DNA of 64,000 nucleotides, taken from JAIBJN01 sp963775505. GTDB lineage: Bacteria; Actinomycetota; Thermoleophilia; Gaiellales; Gaiellaceae. Under the pieces are notes generated by a model. The model had not been told where the DNA came from. It was given only the letters and a program-made list of their open reading frames with translations, and made no database searches. Shown one piece after another: positions 35,010 to 43,029 of the stretch (position 1 is its first letter; the number at the start of each line of letters is the position of its first letter). Location: NCBI GenBank assembly GCA_963775505.1, contig CAVZIL010000007.1, forward strand, positions 682,001 to 746,000, in the 5' to 3' direction. The position numbers and the translations under genes are program-made.

Positions 35010-37580
35010 GTGGACGTCATCGTCTCGCACACGAACACGGACTTCGACGCGCTCGGCGCTATGCTCGCCGCGCGGCGGCTGTACTCGGGCGCCGCGATCG
35101 CGCTCTCGGGCTCCCTCAACCGGAACGTGAGGGAGTTCTACCGCCTGCACGCGGACGAGCTCGAGATTCTCGACTCGGGTCGGGTCGAGCCGGAGGCAAT
35201 CCGGAGGCTGATCGTCGTCGAGACCGTGCATCCGGAGCGCCTCGGGGAGTACGAGCAGGTCGCGCGCGATCCCTCGGTGGAGGTCGTCGTGTTCGACCAC
35301 CACGCCGGCGAGGCGCCGGACTGGGTGAAGCCCGAGAATCTCGTGCTCTCGGAGGACGGCGCGCTCACGACGACGATGGTCGGGATCCTCGCCGAGCGGG
35401 AGATCGCGGTCACGCCGCTCGAGGCGACGGTCTTCGCGCTCGGGATCCACGAGGACACCGGCTCGCTCGGCTATCCCGGCGTCGGGGTGCGGGACGCCGA
35501 GGCGCTCGCCTGGTGCCTGCGCCACGGCGCCCGGCAGGAGGTCGTCGCGCAGTACCTCCGTTCGCCCCTCTCCGAGGAGGAGCGCGCCCTGCTCGACGCG
35601 CTCGTCTCGTCGCTCGAGGCGCACTCCGTCGCGGGCCTCGAGGTGCTCCTCGCGTCCGTCTCGTGGCCGGTCTACGTCGACGGCATCTCCAACCTCGCGC
35701 ACAAGATCGTCGACCTGACCGACGCGCTGGCGCTCGCCTGCCTCGTCGAGATGGACGGCAGGGTCTTCTGCGTCGTGCGCACGCGCCTGCCCGAGCTCGA
35801 CGCCGCTGCAATCGCGGCCAAGCTGGGCGGCGGCGGGCACCAGCAGGCGGCGTCCGCCGTGCACCGCGGGCCCCTCGCGGAGGCGCGCGAGCTCGTGCTC
35901 GCGGCGCTCCCGCAGGCGGCCCGTCCGCTCCCCACCGCGGCGGAGATCATGTCCCGCCCGGCGCGCTTCGTCGGGCCCGAGAGCTCCGTCGCCGAGGCGA
36001 TGGTGATGTGCCAGCGCCACCGCCAGAGCGGGATCCTCGTAGGGAACGAGCGGGAGCTTGCGGGCCACGTCACGCGCGAGCACCTCGACCAGGCGATCGC
36101 GCACGGGCTCGCGCACGCGCCCGTGAAGAGCGTGATGAGCAGCGAAGTGGTGGCGTGCGACGAGGAGACGCCGCTCCCCGAGCTCACGCGGCTGCTCCGG
36201 ACCTCCGACGCGGGGCGGGTCGCCGTCCTCCGCGGTGAGCAGGTCCTCGGCGTCGTCGCCCGGAGCGATCTTCTCCGCGCGCTCGGCGAGCCGCCCGCGA
36301 AGGAGGAGCCGCCGCCGGGGCCGGACCTCCGCGAGCGGCTGCTCGCCCTTCCCGGCCTCGAGCCGGTCTTCGAGGCGGTGCAGGCGGTGGGCGGGGGCTT
36401 CGAGGGCGTCTACCTCGTCGGCGGCGCCGTCCGCGACCTGCTCATGGACGAGCCGAGCTTCGACGTCGACATCGCGGTCGAAGGCGAGGGGATCGCGTTC
36501 GGCCGCGCCCTGGCCAAGGCGCTCGGGGGTCGCGTCGTCCCGCACGACAAGTTCGGCACGGCCGTCGTCCTCCACGACGCCGGCCGCGTCGACGTTGCCA
36601 CCGCCCGCACCGAGTTCTACGACTACCCGGGGGCGCTGCCGGCGGTCGAGCAGGCGTCGATCCGCGAGGACCTCTACCGCCGCGACTTCACCATCAACGC
36701 GCTGGCGGTCTCGCTCAAGGGCGAGGACTTCGGGCGCCTCGTCGACTTCTTCGGCGGCCTGCGCGATCTCGAGGCAGGCGTCATCCGCGTGCTGCACAAC
36801 CTCTCTTTCATCGACGACCCCACGCGGCTGTTTCGGGCGCTGCGCTACGAGAACCGGTACGGCTTCCGCATGGAGGCGCACACGCTGGGCCTGGCGCGGG
36901 CGTGCGTCGAGATGGAGCTCGTCGGCGAGCTCTCGTCGGCGCGGCTCCGCGACGAGCTCGAGGCACTGCTCTCGGAGGAGGAGGTCGCCGGGACCCTGCG
37001 CAGGCTCGGGGAGCTGCGCCTCGACCAGGCGATCCACCCGCACCTGGCGGCCGGCGAGGACGCGGTCGCGCTCGTCGCCGAGCTCGACGAGCTGCGGGAG
37101 CGCTTCGCTCCGGAGACGCCGCTCTGGCGGCCGCGCCTGGCGGCGCTCGCGCGCCGGCTGCCCCCGGACGAGCTCTACAGCTGGTTCGAGCGGCTGCGGC
37201 TGCGCCGTCGCGACGCGGACCGGATCGCCGATGCGGTCACGGTGGCCCCGCGGCTGCGCGAGGTCGTCGCCGCCACCGAGGAGCCCGCCGCCCTGCGCGC
37301 TCTCGCCGAGCCGCACGATCCCGACGGCCTGCTCATGGCCATGGCGGGCGCGGACGACGACGTGCGGGCGCGCCTGGACCGCTACTTCGAGGAGCTCCGA
37401 GACGTCCGGCTGGAGATCTCCGGCGCCGACCTCGCGGACCTCGGCCTGGGCGAGTCCCCGCAGGTGGGCGCCGTCCTCGACGAGGTGCTGCGGCGCAAGC
37501 TGAACGGCGAGCTCCACGGCCGCGAGGACGAGCTCGCTGCCGCACGCGAGCTCATCACGTCGGCCACCACACATTCGTGA
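35010..37580 (+). CDS. DHH-DHHA1/CBS/poly(A)-polymerase-type tRNA nucleotidyltransferase fusion
   Basis: 856 residues in order: DHH phosphoesterase (VIVSHTNTDFDALGAM, VVVFDHHAGEAPDW, LGIHEDTGSLGY) with DHHA1 end (AKLGGGGHQQAAS); two CBS repeats at about residues 310-430 (EIMSRPARFVGPESSVAEAM, VMSSEVVACDEET); then the class II nucleotidyltransferase head YLVGGAVRDLLMDEPSFDVDIAVEG, RRDFTINALAVSL and FIDDPTRLFRALRYENRYGF. This is the architecture of the A-adding enzymes that complete tRNA 3' ends in Aquifex and Deinococcus types. Coupled by GTGA overlap to the M50 protease. Confidence 0.92.
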   Translation: MDVIVSHTNTDFDALGAMLAARRLYSGAAIALSGSLNRNVREFYRLHADELEILDSGRVEPEAIRRLIVVETVHPERLGEYEQVARDPSVEVVVFDHHAGEAPDWVKPENLVLSEDGALTTTMVGILAEREIAVTPLEATVFALGIHEDTGSLGYPGVGVRDAEALAWCLRHGARQEVVAQYLRSPLSEEERALLDALVSSLEAHSVAGLEVLLASVSWPVYVDGISNLAHKIVDLTDALALACLVEMDGRVFCVVRTRLPELDAAAIAAKLGGGGHQQAASAVHRGPLAEARELVLAALPQAARPLPTAAEIMSRPARFVGPESSVAEAMVMCQRHRQSGILVGNERELAGHVTREHLDQAIAHGLAHAPVKSVMSSEVVACDEETPLPELTRLLRTSDAGRVAVLRGEQVLGVVARSDLLRALGEPPAKEEPPPGPDLRERLLALPGLEPVFEAVQAVGGGFEGVYLVGGAVRDLLMDEPSFDVDIAVEGEGIAFGRALAKALGGRVVPHDKFGTAVVLHDAGRVDVATARTEFYDYPGALPAVEQASIREDLYRRDFTINALAVSLKGEDFGRLVDFFGGLRDLEAGVIRVLHNLSFIDDPTRLFRALRYENRYGFRMEAHTLGLARACVEMELVGELSSARLRDELEALLSEEEVAGTLRRLGELRLDQAIHPHLAAGEDAVALVAELDELRERFAPETPLWRPRLAALARRLPPDELYSWFERLRLRRRDADRIADAVTVAPRLREVVAATEEPAALRALAEPHDPDGLLMAMAGADDDVRARLDRYFEELRDVRLEISGADLADLGLGESPQVGAVLDEVLRRKLNGELHGREDELAAARELITSATTHS

Positions 37581-38197
37581 CCGTCGAGATCTTCGTCTGG
37601 CTGTTGCCGTTCCTGCTCGTGAGCCTCGTGCTCCACGAGCTCGCGCACGCCTACGTGGCGACGTGGCTCGGTGACCCGTCGCCGCGCGCGGACGGCAGGC
37701 TCAGCCTCAACCCGATCGTCCATCTCGACCCGCTCGGAACCGCCGTGTTCCTGATCACGGCGCTCGTCTCGGACTTCATCTTCGGCTGGGCCAAGCCGGT
37801 CATGGTGAGCCCGCGCTACTTTCGCAGGCCTCAGATCGACATGGCCATCGTGGCGGCGGCGGGGCCGGCCACCAACCTCCTCCTCGCGCTCGGCTGCGTC
37901 GCGTGGATCATCCACGGGAACCTCGAGGGCACGCTGGAGGAGGTGGTGATCCGGGCGTTCGAGGTCAACGTCGTGCTCGGGGTCTTCAACCTCATCCCGA
38001 TTCCCCCGCTGGACGGCTCCCGCATCGTCGCCGCCGTGATGCCGCGAGCGCTCCACGTGCGCTGGGCCCAGCTCGACCAGGTGGGCATGATCGCGCTCTT
38101 CGCCGTGATCTTCATCTTCAACGACCAGTTCTGGAACGTGTTCTCGGACGTGCTCGACGAGACCACCCGGGTGATGGTCAATATCGTGACGGTATGA
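37577..38197 (+). CDS. M50-family (site-2-type) membrane metalloprotease
   Basis: 206 residues with LVLHELAHAYVATWLGD (zinc motif HELAH at about residues 20-24), the second zinc-ligand segment NLIPIPPLDGSRI and four or more membrane helices. It is a short FtsEX-independent S2P type without PDZ domain, distinct from RseP at 52743. Start GTG 37577 overlaps the upstream stop. Role in this operon is unknown; such proteases are often linked to cell-envelope genes like the ones downstream. Confidence 0.88.
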   Translation: MTVEIFVWLLPFLLVSLVLHELAHAYVATWLGDPSPRADGRLSLNPIVHLDPLGTAVFLITALVSDFIFGWAKPVMVSPRYFRRPQIDMAIVAAAGPATNLLLALGCVAWIIHGNLEGTLEEVVIRAFEVNVVLGVFNLIPIPPLDGSRIVAAVMPRALHVRWAQLDQVGMIALFAVIFIFNDQFWNVFSDVLDETTRVMVNIVTV

Positions 38198-38916
38198 CGC
38201 TGTTCAAATGGGACGCCCCGGGGCCGTACCGCGTCGCGTTCTCGACGCGGCTCGGCGGGGTCAGCGAGGGCGCCTTCGAGTCGCTGAACCTCGGCGTCTA
38301 CACGGACGACGAGCCCGGAAACGTGCACGAGAACCGCAGGCGCCTCTGCGCCCGTGTCGGGGTCGATCCGGAGACGGCGACGATGGCCTGGCAGTACCAC
38401 AGCGCCGAGGTGACGAAGGCGGACGGCCGCGGCATCGTGACACCGGGGCTCGAGTTCGAGCGCTGCGACGGCCTCTGGACCGACGAGCCCGGGCGCGCGG
38501 TCATGCTGCTCACGGCCGACTGTCTCCCGATCGCCATCGCGCGCCCGAACGGGAAGCCCGCGATCACGGTGCTGCACGCCGGGTGGCGCGGGCTCCTCGA
38601 CGGGATCGCCGAGGCCGGCGCGTCTGCCCTCGGCGGCGGGCCCCTTGCCGCCGCGATCGGTCCGGGGATCGGACCGTGCTGCTACGAGGTCGGCGACGAG
38701 GTGGCGACGCCGTTTCGCGAGCGCTTCGGGGACGACGTGGTCCAAGGGCGGAACCTCGACCTGGCCGAAGCGGCCGAGCGCGCCCTCCGCGCCGCCGGTT
38801 GCGAGACCGTCGAGCGCGTCGGCCTCTGCACGTCATGCGAGGAGGAGCTCTTCTTCTCGCACCGCCGCGACCGAGGCCGCACCGGCCGGCAGGGGATCGT
38901 TGCCGCTCTCCGCTGA
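38194..38916 (+). CDS. pgeF: Peptidoglycan editing factor PgeF / purine nucleoside phosphorylase family
   Basis: 240 residues with the family metal/active-site blocks: AFSTRLGGVSEGAFESLNLG, QYHSAEV, LLTADCLPIAIA, VLHAGWRGLLDGI and IGPCCYEVGDEV. Members (YlmD/YfiH/LACC1) cleave nucleosides phosphorolytically or edit L-Ser from cell-wall precursors. Start ATG 38194 overlaps the M50 stop. Position directly before yggS and sepF is the classical Gram-positive division-cluster order. Confidence 0.92.
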   Translation: MTLFKWDAPGPYRVAFSTRLGGVSEGAFESLNLGVYTDDEPGNVHENRRRLCARVGVDPETATMAWQYHSAEVTKADGRGIVTPGLEFERCDGLWTDEPGRAVMLLTADCLPIAIARPNGKPAITVLHAGWRGLLDGIAEAGASALGGGPLAAAIGPGIGPCCYEVGDEVATPFRERFGDDVVQGRNLDLAEAAERALRAAGCETVERVGLCTSCEEELFFSHRRDRGRTGRQGIVAALR

Positions 38917-39511
38917 CGCGGTCCGGGCCAACTACGAGCGCCTCTGCGCGCAGGTCGGGCCGGACGTCACCGTCGTCGCGGCGACGAAGTACGTCCCGCT
39001 CGACGAGCTCGGCGCGCTCGCGGAAGCGGGCGTCGACGTGGTCGGGGAGAACCGCCTCCAGGACCTCGCCGCCAAGCACGGGCGCTTCGGCGACACGTTT
39101 CGGTGGCAGTTCATCGGCCATCTGCAATCCCGCAAGGCGCGCGACGTCTCGGAGCTCTGCGAGCTCTGCCACTCGCTCTCGAGCCTCTCGGCGGCGAAGC
39201 GCCTTGCCTGCCCGACGCTCGTCGAGGTGAACCTCTCGGGCGAGGATTCGAAGTCGGGCGTCCCGCCGGAGGGGCTGGCGGACTTCCTGGCCGAGGTGCG
39301 CGAGCTGGGGGTGGACGTCCGCGGCCTGATGACCATGCCGCCGCTGGCCGACGACCCGGAGTCTTCACGTCCCTACTTCCGCCGGCTGCGGGAGCTGGCC
39401 GCCGAGCACGGCCTCGAGCAGCTCTCCATGGGAACGTCCCAGGACTACCGCGTCGCCGTGGAGGAGGGCGCAACCCTCGTGCGGGTGGGTTCCGTTCTCT
39501 ATGGCCGGTAG
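38900..39511 (+). CDS. YggS-family PLP homeostasis protein
   Basis: 203 residues, a single-domain alanine-racemase-like barrel. VVAATKYVPLDEL carries the PLP lysine; GENRLQDLAAKH, RWQFIGHLQSRKARDV, VEVNLSGEDSKSG and LSMGTSQDYRVAVEEGATLVRVGS (read in parts) are the family blocks. It binds PLP and balances B6 pools. TTG 38900 is the best start (MPLSADAVRANYERL) and overlaps pgeF by 17 bases. The stretch between FIGHLQ and VEVNLSG is shorter than usual. Confidence 0.9.
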   Translation: MPLSADAVRANYERLCAQVGPDVTVVAATKYVPLDELGALAEAGVDVVGENRLQDLAAKHGRFGDTFRWQFIGHLQSRKARDVSELCELCHSLSSLSAAKRLACPTLVEVNLSGEDSKSGVPPEGLADFLAEVRELGVDVRGLMTMPPLADDPESSRPYFRRLRELAAEHGLEQLSMGTSQDYRVAVEEGATLVRVGSVLYGR

Positions 39512-39514
39512 AAT
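39509..39514 (+). promoter_or_regulatory. -10 element TAGAAT upstream of sepF
   Basis: TAGAAT ends 12 bases before ATG 39527, leaving a leader of about six bases; it overlaps the yggS stop codon. Confidence 0.5.
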
Positions 39515-39526
39515 CGTCTCCCGTCT

Positions 39527-40072
39527 ATGGGACTCGGAGACGTCTGGAGCCGGGCGCTCGTCTACTTCGGCATCGTCGAGGAGGACGAGTACTGGGACGA
39601 GGAGGCCTACGCGGCGGAGGAGGAGCTCGAGCGTACCTACGACCGCGACCGGCAGAACGTCCGCCGCCTGAACCCGCGCGCGGCGCGCCGGCGCGAGGAG
39701 TTCGACGACTGGTCGGAGCCCGAGGCCGGCGGCGCGCAGACGGCCGTCGCAGAGGCTTCCGGCGGCCGGCGGCTGGAGGCGGTCTCGGGCGCGGCCGTCA
39801 AGGTGCACCTCGTCGTCCCGCGGAGCTTCAACGACGCGCAGTCGATCGCCGACAAGTTCAAGGACTCGACCCCGGTGATCGTCAACCTGCAGAGCGCCGA
39901 TCCCGAGCTCTCCAAACGCCTGATCGACTTCTCGAGCGGCCTCACGTATGCGCTCAGCGGGAGCATGCAGCGAGTCGCCGACAGGGTCTTCCTCCTGACG
40001 CCGCGCAACGTCGAGGTCTCCGCCGAGGAACGCGCCCGGCTCATCGACCGCGGCTTCTTCAACCAGGCCTAG
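39527..40072 (+). CDS. sepF: Cell division protein SepF
   Basis: 181 residues. N-terminal amphipathic region (MGLGDVWSRALVYFGI) for membrane attachment, an acidic/basic linker, then the compact SepF core at about residues 90-170 (VVPRSFNDAQSIADKFKDS, PVIVNLQSADPELSKRLIDF, GLTYALSGSMQRVADRVFLL). It binds FtsZ at the septum and replaces FtsA in Gram-positives. Followed by yggT and a DivIVA protein, the standard cluster. Confidence 0.95.
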   Translation: MGLGDVWSRALVYFGIVEEDEYWDEEAYAAEEELERTYDRDRQNVRRLNPRAARRREEFDDWSEPEAGGAQTAVAEASGGRRLEAVSGAAVKVHLVVPRSFNDAQSIADKFKDSTPVIVNLQSADPELSKRLIDFSSGLTYALSGSMQRVADRVFLLTPRNVEVSAEERARLIDRGFFNQA

Positions 40073-40107
40073 CCGAGGCCGGGCTGGGTTCGGTCCACCT
40101 GGGGCGA

Positions 40108-40113
40108 TAGGTT
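40108..40113 (+). promoter_or_regulatory. -10 element TAGGTT, leaderless start of yggT
   Basis: TAGGTT ends eight bases before ATG 40122. Confidence 0.45.
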
Positions 40114-40121
40114 TCCCCGCG

Positions 40122-40421
40122 ATGCCTCTCGCGGACGCGATCTCGACGGCGAAGGACTTCGTCTACTACCTGTACCTCGTCTACCTGATCTGCATCCTCG
40201 CCTACATCATCACGTCCTGGATCCCCCTCCCGTACAACACGACGCTGAACCGCATCCAGCGGTTCCTCTACGACGTCGTCAACCCGTACCTCCGGCTCTT
40301 CCGGCGCTTCATCCCCCAGCTGAACCTCGGCGGCCTCGGCCTCGACCTCTCGCCGATCATCGCGATCATCGTCCTGACGATCGTCCACTCACTCGTGCAG
40401 CGCGGCCTGAGCGCCCTGTAG
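40122..40421 (+). CDS. YggT-family membrane protein
   Basis: 99 residues with two hydrophobic segments (DFVYYLYLVYLICILAYIIT in the first; SPIIAIIVLTIVHSL in the second) flanking the conserved ITSWIPLPYNTTLNRIQRF and VVNPYLRLFRRFIPQL parts of the YggT family. Found between sepF and divIVA in many actinobacteria; linked to septum/envelope organisation, molecular role unknown. Confidence 0.92.
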   Translation: MPLADAISTAKDFVYYLYLVYLICILAYIITSWIPLPYNTTLNRIQRFLYDVVNPYLRLFRRFIPQLNLGGLGLDLSPIIAIIVLTIVHSLVQRGLSAL

Positions 40422-40455
40422 GAAACGGGCCTCGGGCGGCGAAAAGACCGCCGGG

Positions 40456-40944
40456 ATGTCGCTCACCCCTGTCGAGATTCGCCATGTCAAGATCGGCCGG
40501 CGCCCACTCGGCTACCAGCGCCCGGGGGTCGACCGGCTCCTCGACGACATCGCCGCGAGCTACGAGGACGTCTGGCGGGACCGGGCCGACCTCCGCGACG
40601 AGCTCGAGCGGCTCGGGAGCGAGCTCCAGCGCCAGCGGGAGATCGAGGATGCGCTCCGGAACACGCTGCTCTCGGCCGAGCGCATGGCCGACGAGCTCCG
40701 GGCCCGGGCGCACCACGAGGCCGACCTGATCGTCGAGGAGGCGCGGGCCAAGGCCCGCGAGATCGCCGCCTCGGCGGAGGCGGAGGAGCAGCGTGTCCGC
40801 GACGAGATCCGCCGCCTCCGCTCGCTCGAGACGGACGTCAGGGCCGAGTTTCGGGCGTTCCTCGCCTCCGCTCTCGAGCGCCTCGAAGGAGAGGCCGTCG
40901 GCCTTCCGGACGGGGCCGCTCGGAGCCCTCGCGACCCCGACTGA
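40456..40944 (+). CDS. DivIVA-domain protein
   Basis: 162 residues. The N-terminal VEIRHVKIGRRPLGYQRPG matches the membrane-curvature-binding DivIVA head (usually xFxxxxRGYxxxEVDxFLD), followed by a long coiled coil with heptads to about residue 145. Marks poles/septa and recruits wall synthesis in actinobacteria. Shorter than Wag31. No -10 at leaderless distance; probably read from the yggT promoter. Confidence 0.85.
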   Translation: MSLTPVEIRHVKIGRRPLGYQRPGVDRLLDDIAASYEDVWRDRADLRDELERLGSELQRQREIEDALRNTLLSAERMADELRARAHHEADLIVEEARAKAREIAASAEAEEQRVRDEIRRLRSLETDVRAEFRAFLASALERLEGEAVGLPDGAARSPRDPD

Positions 40945-40973
40945 TCCTCGCAGGAGGCCGCCGGACCGGCGGA

Positions 40974-40979
40974 TATACT
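40974..40979 (+). promoter_or_regulatory. -10 element TATACT, leaderless start of the DksA-like gene
   Basis: TATACT ends six bases before GTG 40986, placing the transcription start on the start codon itself. Confidence 0.6.
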
Positions 40980-40985
40980 CGGCGA

Positions 40986-41342
40986 GTGGATACCGAGCGC
41001 TTCCGCAAGATCCTCCTCGACGAGCGTGACCGGGTCGCGCTGACGGTCGACAACCTGCACGAGGCGAACTCCGGGTCGCTCGAGGACGAGACCGAGGAGG
41101 AGACGTACGACAACCACCTCGCGGACTCCGCCACGGCGACGCTCAACCGCGAGATCGACTACACGCTCGAGGAGAACGCCGAGCACGTCTTGGGCGGGAT
41201 CGACGAGGCGCTCGCCAGGATCGCGAGCGGGACGTTCGGGAGCTGCGCGCGCTGCGGAAAGCAGATCGGCGAGGAGCGGCTCGAGGCGCTCCCGTACGCA
41301 ACGAGGTGTATCGACTGCCAGCGTCTCGCCGAGAGGGCCTAG
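40986..41342 (+). CDS. TraR/DksA-family zinc-finger protein
   Basis: 118 residues: a charged helical N-terminal half and the C4 zinc finger CARC-x16-CIDC at about residues 89-110. It lacks the DxxDA tip in the form seen in E. coli DksA, so a direct effect on RNA polymerase is not assured. Members next to lspA and divIVA are common in Gram-positive genomes. The gene ends where lspA begins. Confidence 0.9.
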   Translation: MDTERFRKILLDERDRVALTVDNLHEANSGSLEDETEEETYDNHLADSATATLNREIDYTLEENAEHVLGGIDEALARIASGTFGSCARCGKQIGEERLEALPYATRCIDCQRLAERA

Positions 41343-41410
41343 TCAACCCGTCGGCGAGGCTGATCGACGTTCGCGTCGGGTCGGCCACCGATGGGCGCGT
41401 GCCGATCTCC

Positions 41411-41920
41411 ATGGTCGAGCGGTCGCTTTCGGCGACGCCGTTCCACTGGCTCGGGCTGCTGGCCGTGGCCTTTGCCGCCGTCGTCGCCGACCAGGTGACG
41501 AAGCAGATCGTGGTGAGCCAGCTCGCGCTCGGCGAGTCGGTGCACGTCGTCGGGCCGCTCGAGATCCGGCACGTGACCAACCCGGGCATCGCGTTCGGGC
41601 TCTTCTCGAGCTGGGCAACGGCGGTGACCATCCTCACCGTTGTCGCGGTGGGCTGGATGCTGTTCTACTTCGCGCGCGCCGGCGCGCGCCATCCCGTGCT
41701 CCCGGTCGCCCTCGGCCTGCTCGTCGGAGGCAGCCTCGCCAACCTGATCGACCGGCTGCGCCTGGGGCACGTGACCGACTTCCTCGACCTGCGCTTCTGG
41801 CCAGCGTTCAACCTCGCCGACTCCTTCATCGTCGTCGGCGTCGCCATTCTCCTGGTGGCGCTGGTGTCCGCCGAGCGCCAGCCCCGCCTGCGCCGCACGG
41901 CGCCCAAGACGACGGGATGA
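41411..41920 (+). CDS. lspA: Lipoprotein signal peptidase
   Basis: Aspartyl protease removing signal peptides from prolipoproteins in the membrane. Four hydrophobic helices; catalytic aspartates in GGSLANLIDRLRLGHVTDF (Asp of NLIDR) and FNLADSFIVVG. The GIAFG segment after EIRHVTNPG is the family NxGAxFG site. 169 residues from ATG 41411; GTG 41399 would add four residues. At least three lipoproteins in this window are likely clients. Confidence 0.94.
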   Translation: MVERSLSATPFHWLGLLAVAFAAVVADQVTKQIVVSQLALGESVHVVGPLEIRHVTNPGIAFGLFSSWATAVTILTVVAVGWMLFYFARAGARHPVLPVALGLLVGGSLANLIDRLRLGHVTDFLDLRFWPAFNLADSFIVVGVAILLVALVSAERQPRLRRTAPKTTG

Positions 41921-42082
41921 AGCTCGAGCCAGGATGACGCTTCGTCGATGCGGCGTCCTGGGTGAGTGCGGTGCGAGGACGCAGGGCGCGCTCGTAGCCG
42001 GAGGCTACGGGCGCAACCGAGGACGCCGCAGCGCGCCGCCCGGGGCGTCGCGGCGACTCAAGGCTTCATCTTGGTTCGAGCT
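41921..42082 (+). repeat. Structured intergenic repeat, copy 2
   Basis: Inverted copy of 7165-7329. Ends 41921-41940 and 42063-42082 pair at 17 of 20 positions. Inside, TGCGGCGTCCT (41949-41959) pairs perfectly with AGGACGCCGCA (42020-42030), TGCG-AGGA-CGCA forms a small hairpin (41972-41983) and CGTAGCC-GGA-GGCTACG the central one (41993-42009). It starts one base after the lspA stop and its right arm holds the TTG start of rluD. Confidence 0.65.
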
Positions 42083-43006
42083 CTAAAGCTCGTCGTGCCG
42101 CCGGAGGCGGCCGGCGAGCGACTCGACCGTTTCCTCGCGGCGCGCGGGGAGGTCGGCTCGCGCTCGGCCGCCGAGCGGCTCCTGGCCGACGGCGCCGTTC
42201 TCGTGGACGGGGCGCGGCGTTCGAAGAGCCACCGGCTGGCGGGTGGCGAGGAGTTGGAGCTCGAGCTTCCGGAGCGGCGTGAGGCCACGCTCGCGCCCGA
42301 GCCTGTGGCCGGCCTGCGGATCGCCTACGAGGACGAGCACCTGCTCGTCGTCGACAAGCCCGCGGGCGTGGTCGTCCATCCCTCGGCGGGCCATGCGCGC
42401 GGGACCCTTGTCCACGGCCTGCTGTCGGAGGCGATCGCCGGCGGCCAGGAGCCCGAGCGCCCGGGCATCGTCCACAGGCTCGACCGGGACACCTCGGGCC
42501 TTCTCGTGGTCGCCCGCTCGGACGAGGCCCATCGCCGGCTCCAGCGGCTTCTGCGCAGGCGCGAGCTCGTGCGCGAGTACCTCGTCCTCGTGCGCGGCCG
42601 TCCCCGCTCGCGTGCCGGGAGGATCGAGGCGGCGATCGGGCGCGACCGCCGTGACCCGACGCGCCACTCGCTGGACACCGCCAATCCCCGTGAGGCGGCG
42701 ACGGAGTTCGAGCTGCTCGAGCTGCTTCCGCGGCACGCGCTCCTGCGGGTGCGGCTCGAGACCGGGAGGACGCACCAGATCCGCGTCCACCTGGAGGCGA
42801 TCGAGCTACCTGTCGCCGGCGACCCGACATACGGGGTGCCCGGCGACCTGGGCCTCGAGCGCCAGTTTCTGCACGCCGCGCGCATCGCTTTCCCGCATCC
42901 GTTCACAGGCGAGGAGGTCGAGGTTTCCTCGCCGCTTCCCCCGGACCTCGCGCGGGCGCTGGACATAGCTCGAACGGGGGACGCCCGGGGGGTTGACCGT
43001 GATTAG
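42071..43006 (+). CDS. rluD: RluD-family 23S rRNA pseudouridine synthase
   Basis: 311 residues from TTG 42071 (GTG 42095 is an alternative). N-terminal S4-like domain (RLDRFLAARGEVGSRSAAE), then the catalytic motif GIVHRLDRDTSGLLVVARS with the nucleophilic Asp, and ETGRTHQIRVHLEAI. Modifies helix 69 or related 23S uridines. lspA-rluD is a conserved pair. The start lies in the right arm of the structured repeat. Confidence 0.92.
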   Translation: MVRALKLVVPPEAAGERLDRFLAARGEVGSRSAAERLLADGAVLVDGARRSKSHRLAGGEELELELPERREATLAPEPVAGLRIAYEDEHLLVVDKPAGVVVHPSAGHARGTLVHGLLSEAIAGGQEPERPGIVHRLDRDTSGLLVVARSDEAHRRLQRLLRRRELVREYLVLVRGRPRSRAGRIEAAIGRDRRDPTRHSLDTANPREAATEFELLELLPRHALLRVRLETGRTHQIRVHLEAIELPVAGDPTYGVPGDLGLERQFLHAARIAFPHPFTGEEVEVSSPLPPDLARALDIARTGDARGVDRD

Positions 43007-43029
43007 CGTCAGTCAGGGGCTTACCACCC

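Noticed and set aside
34368..37574. Very long antisense open frame opposite the tRNA nucleotidyltransferase gene
   Set aside because: High GC content leaves antisense frames open; its protein is Arg/Val/Leu-biased with no family pattern, while the plus strand has a clear multi-domain enzyme.
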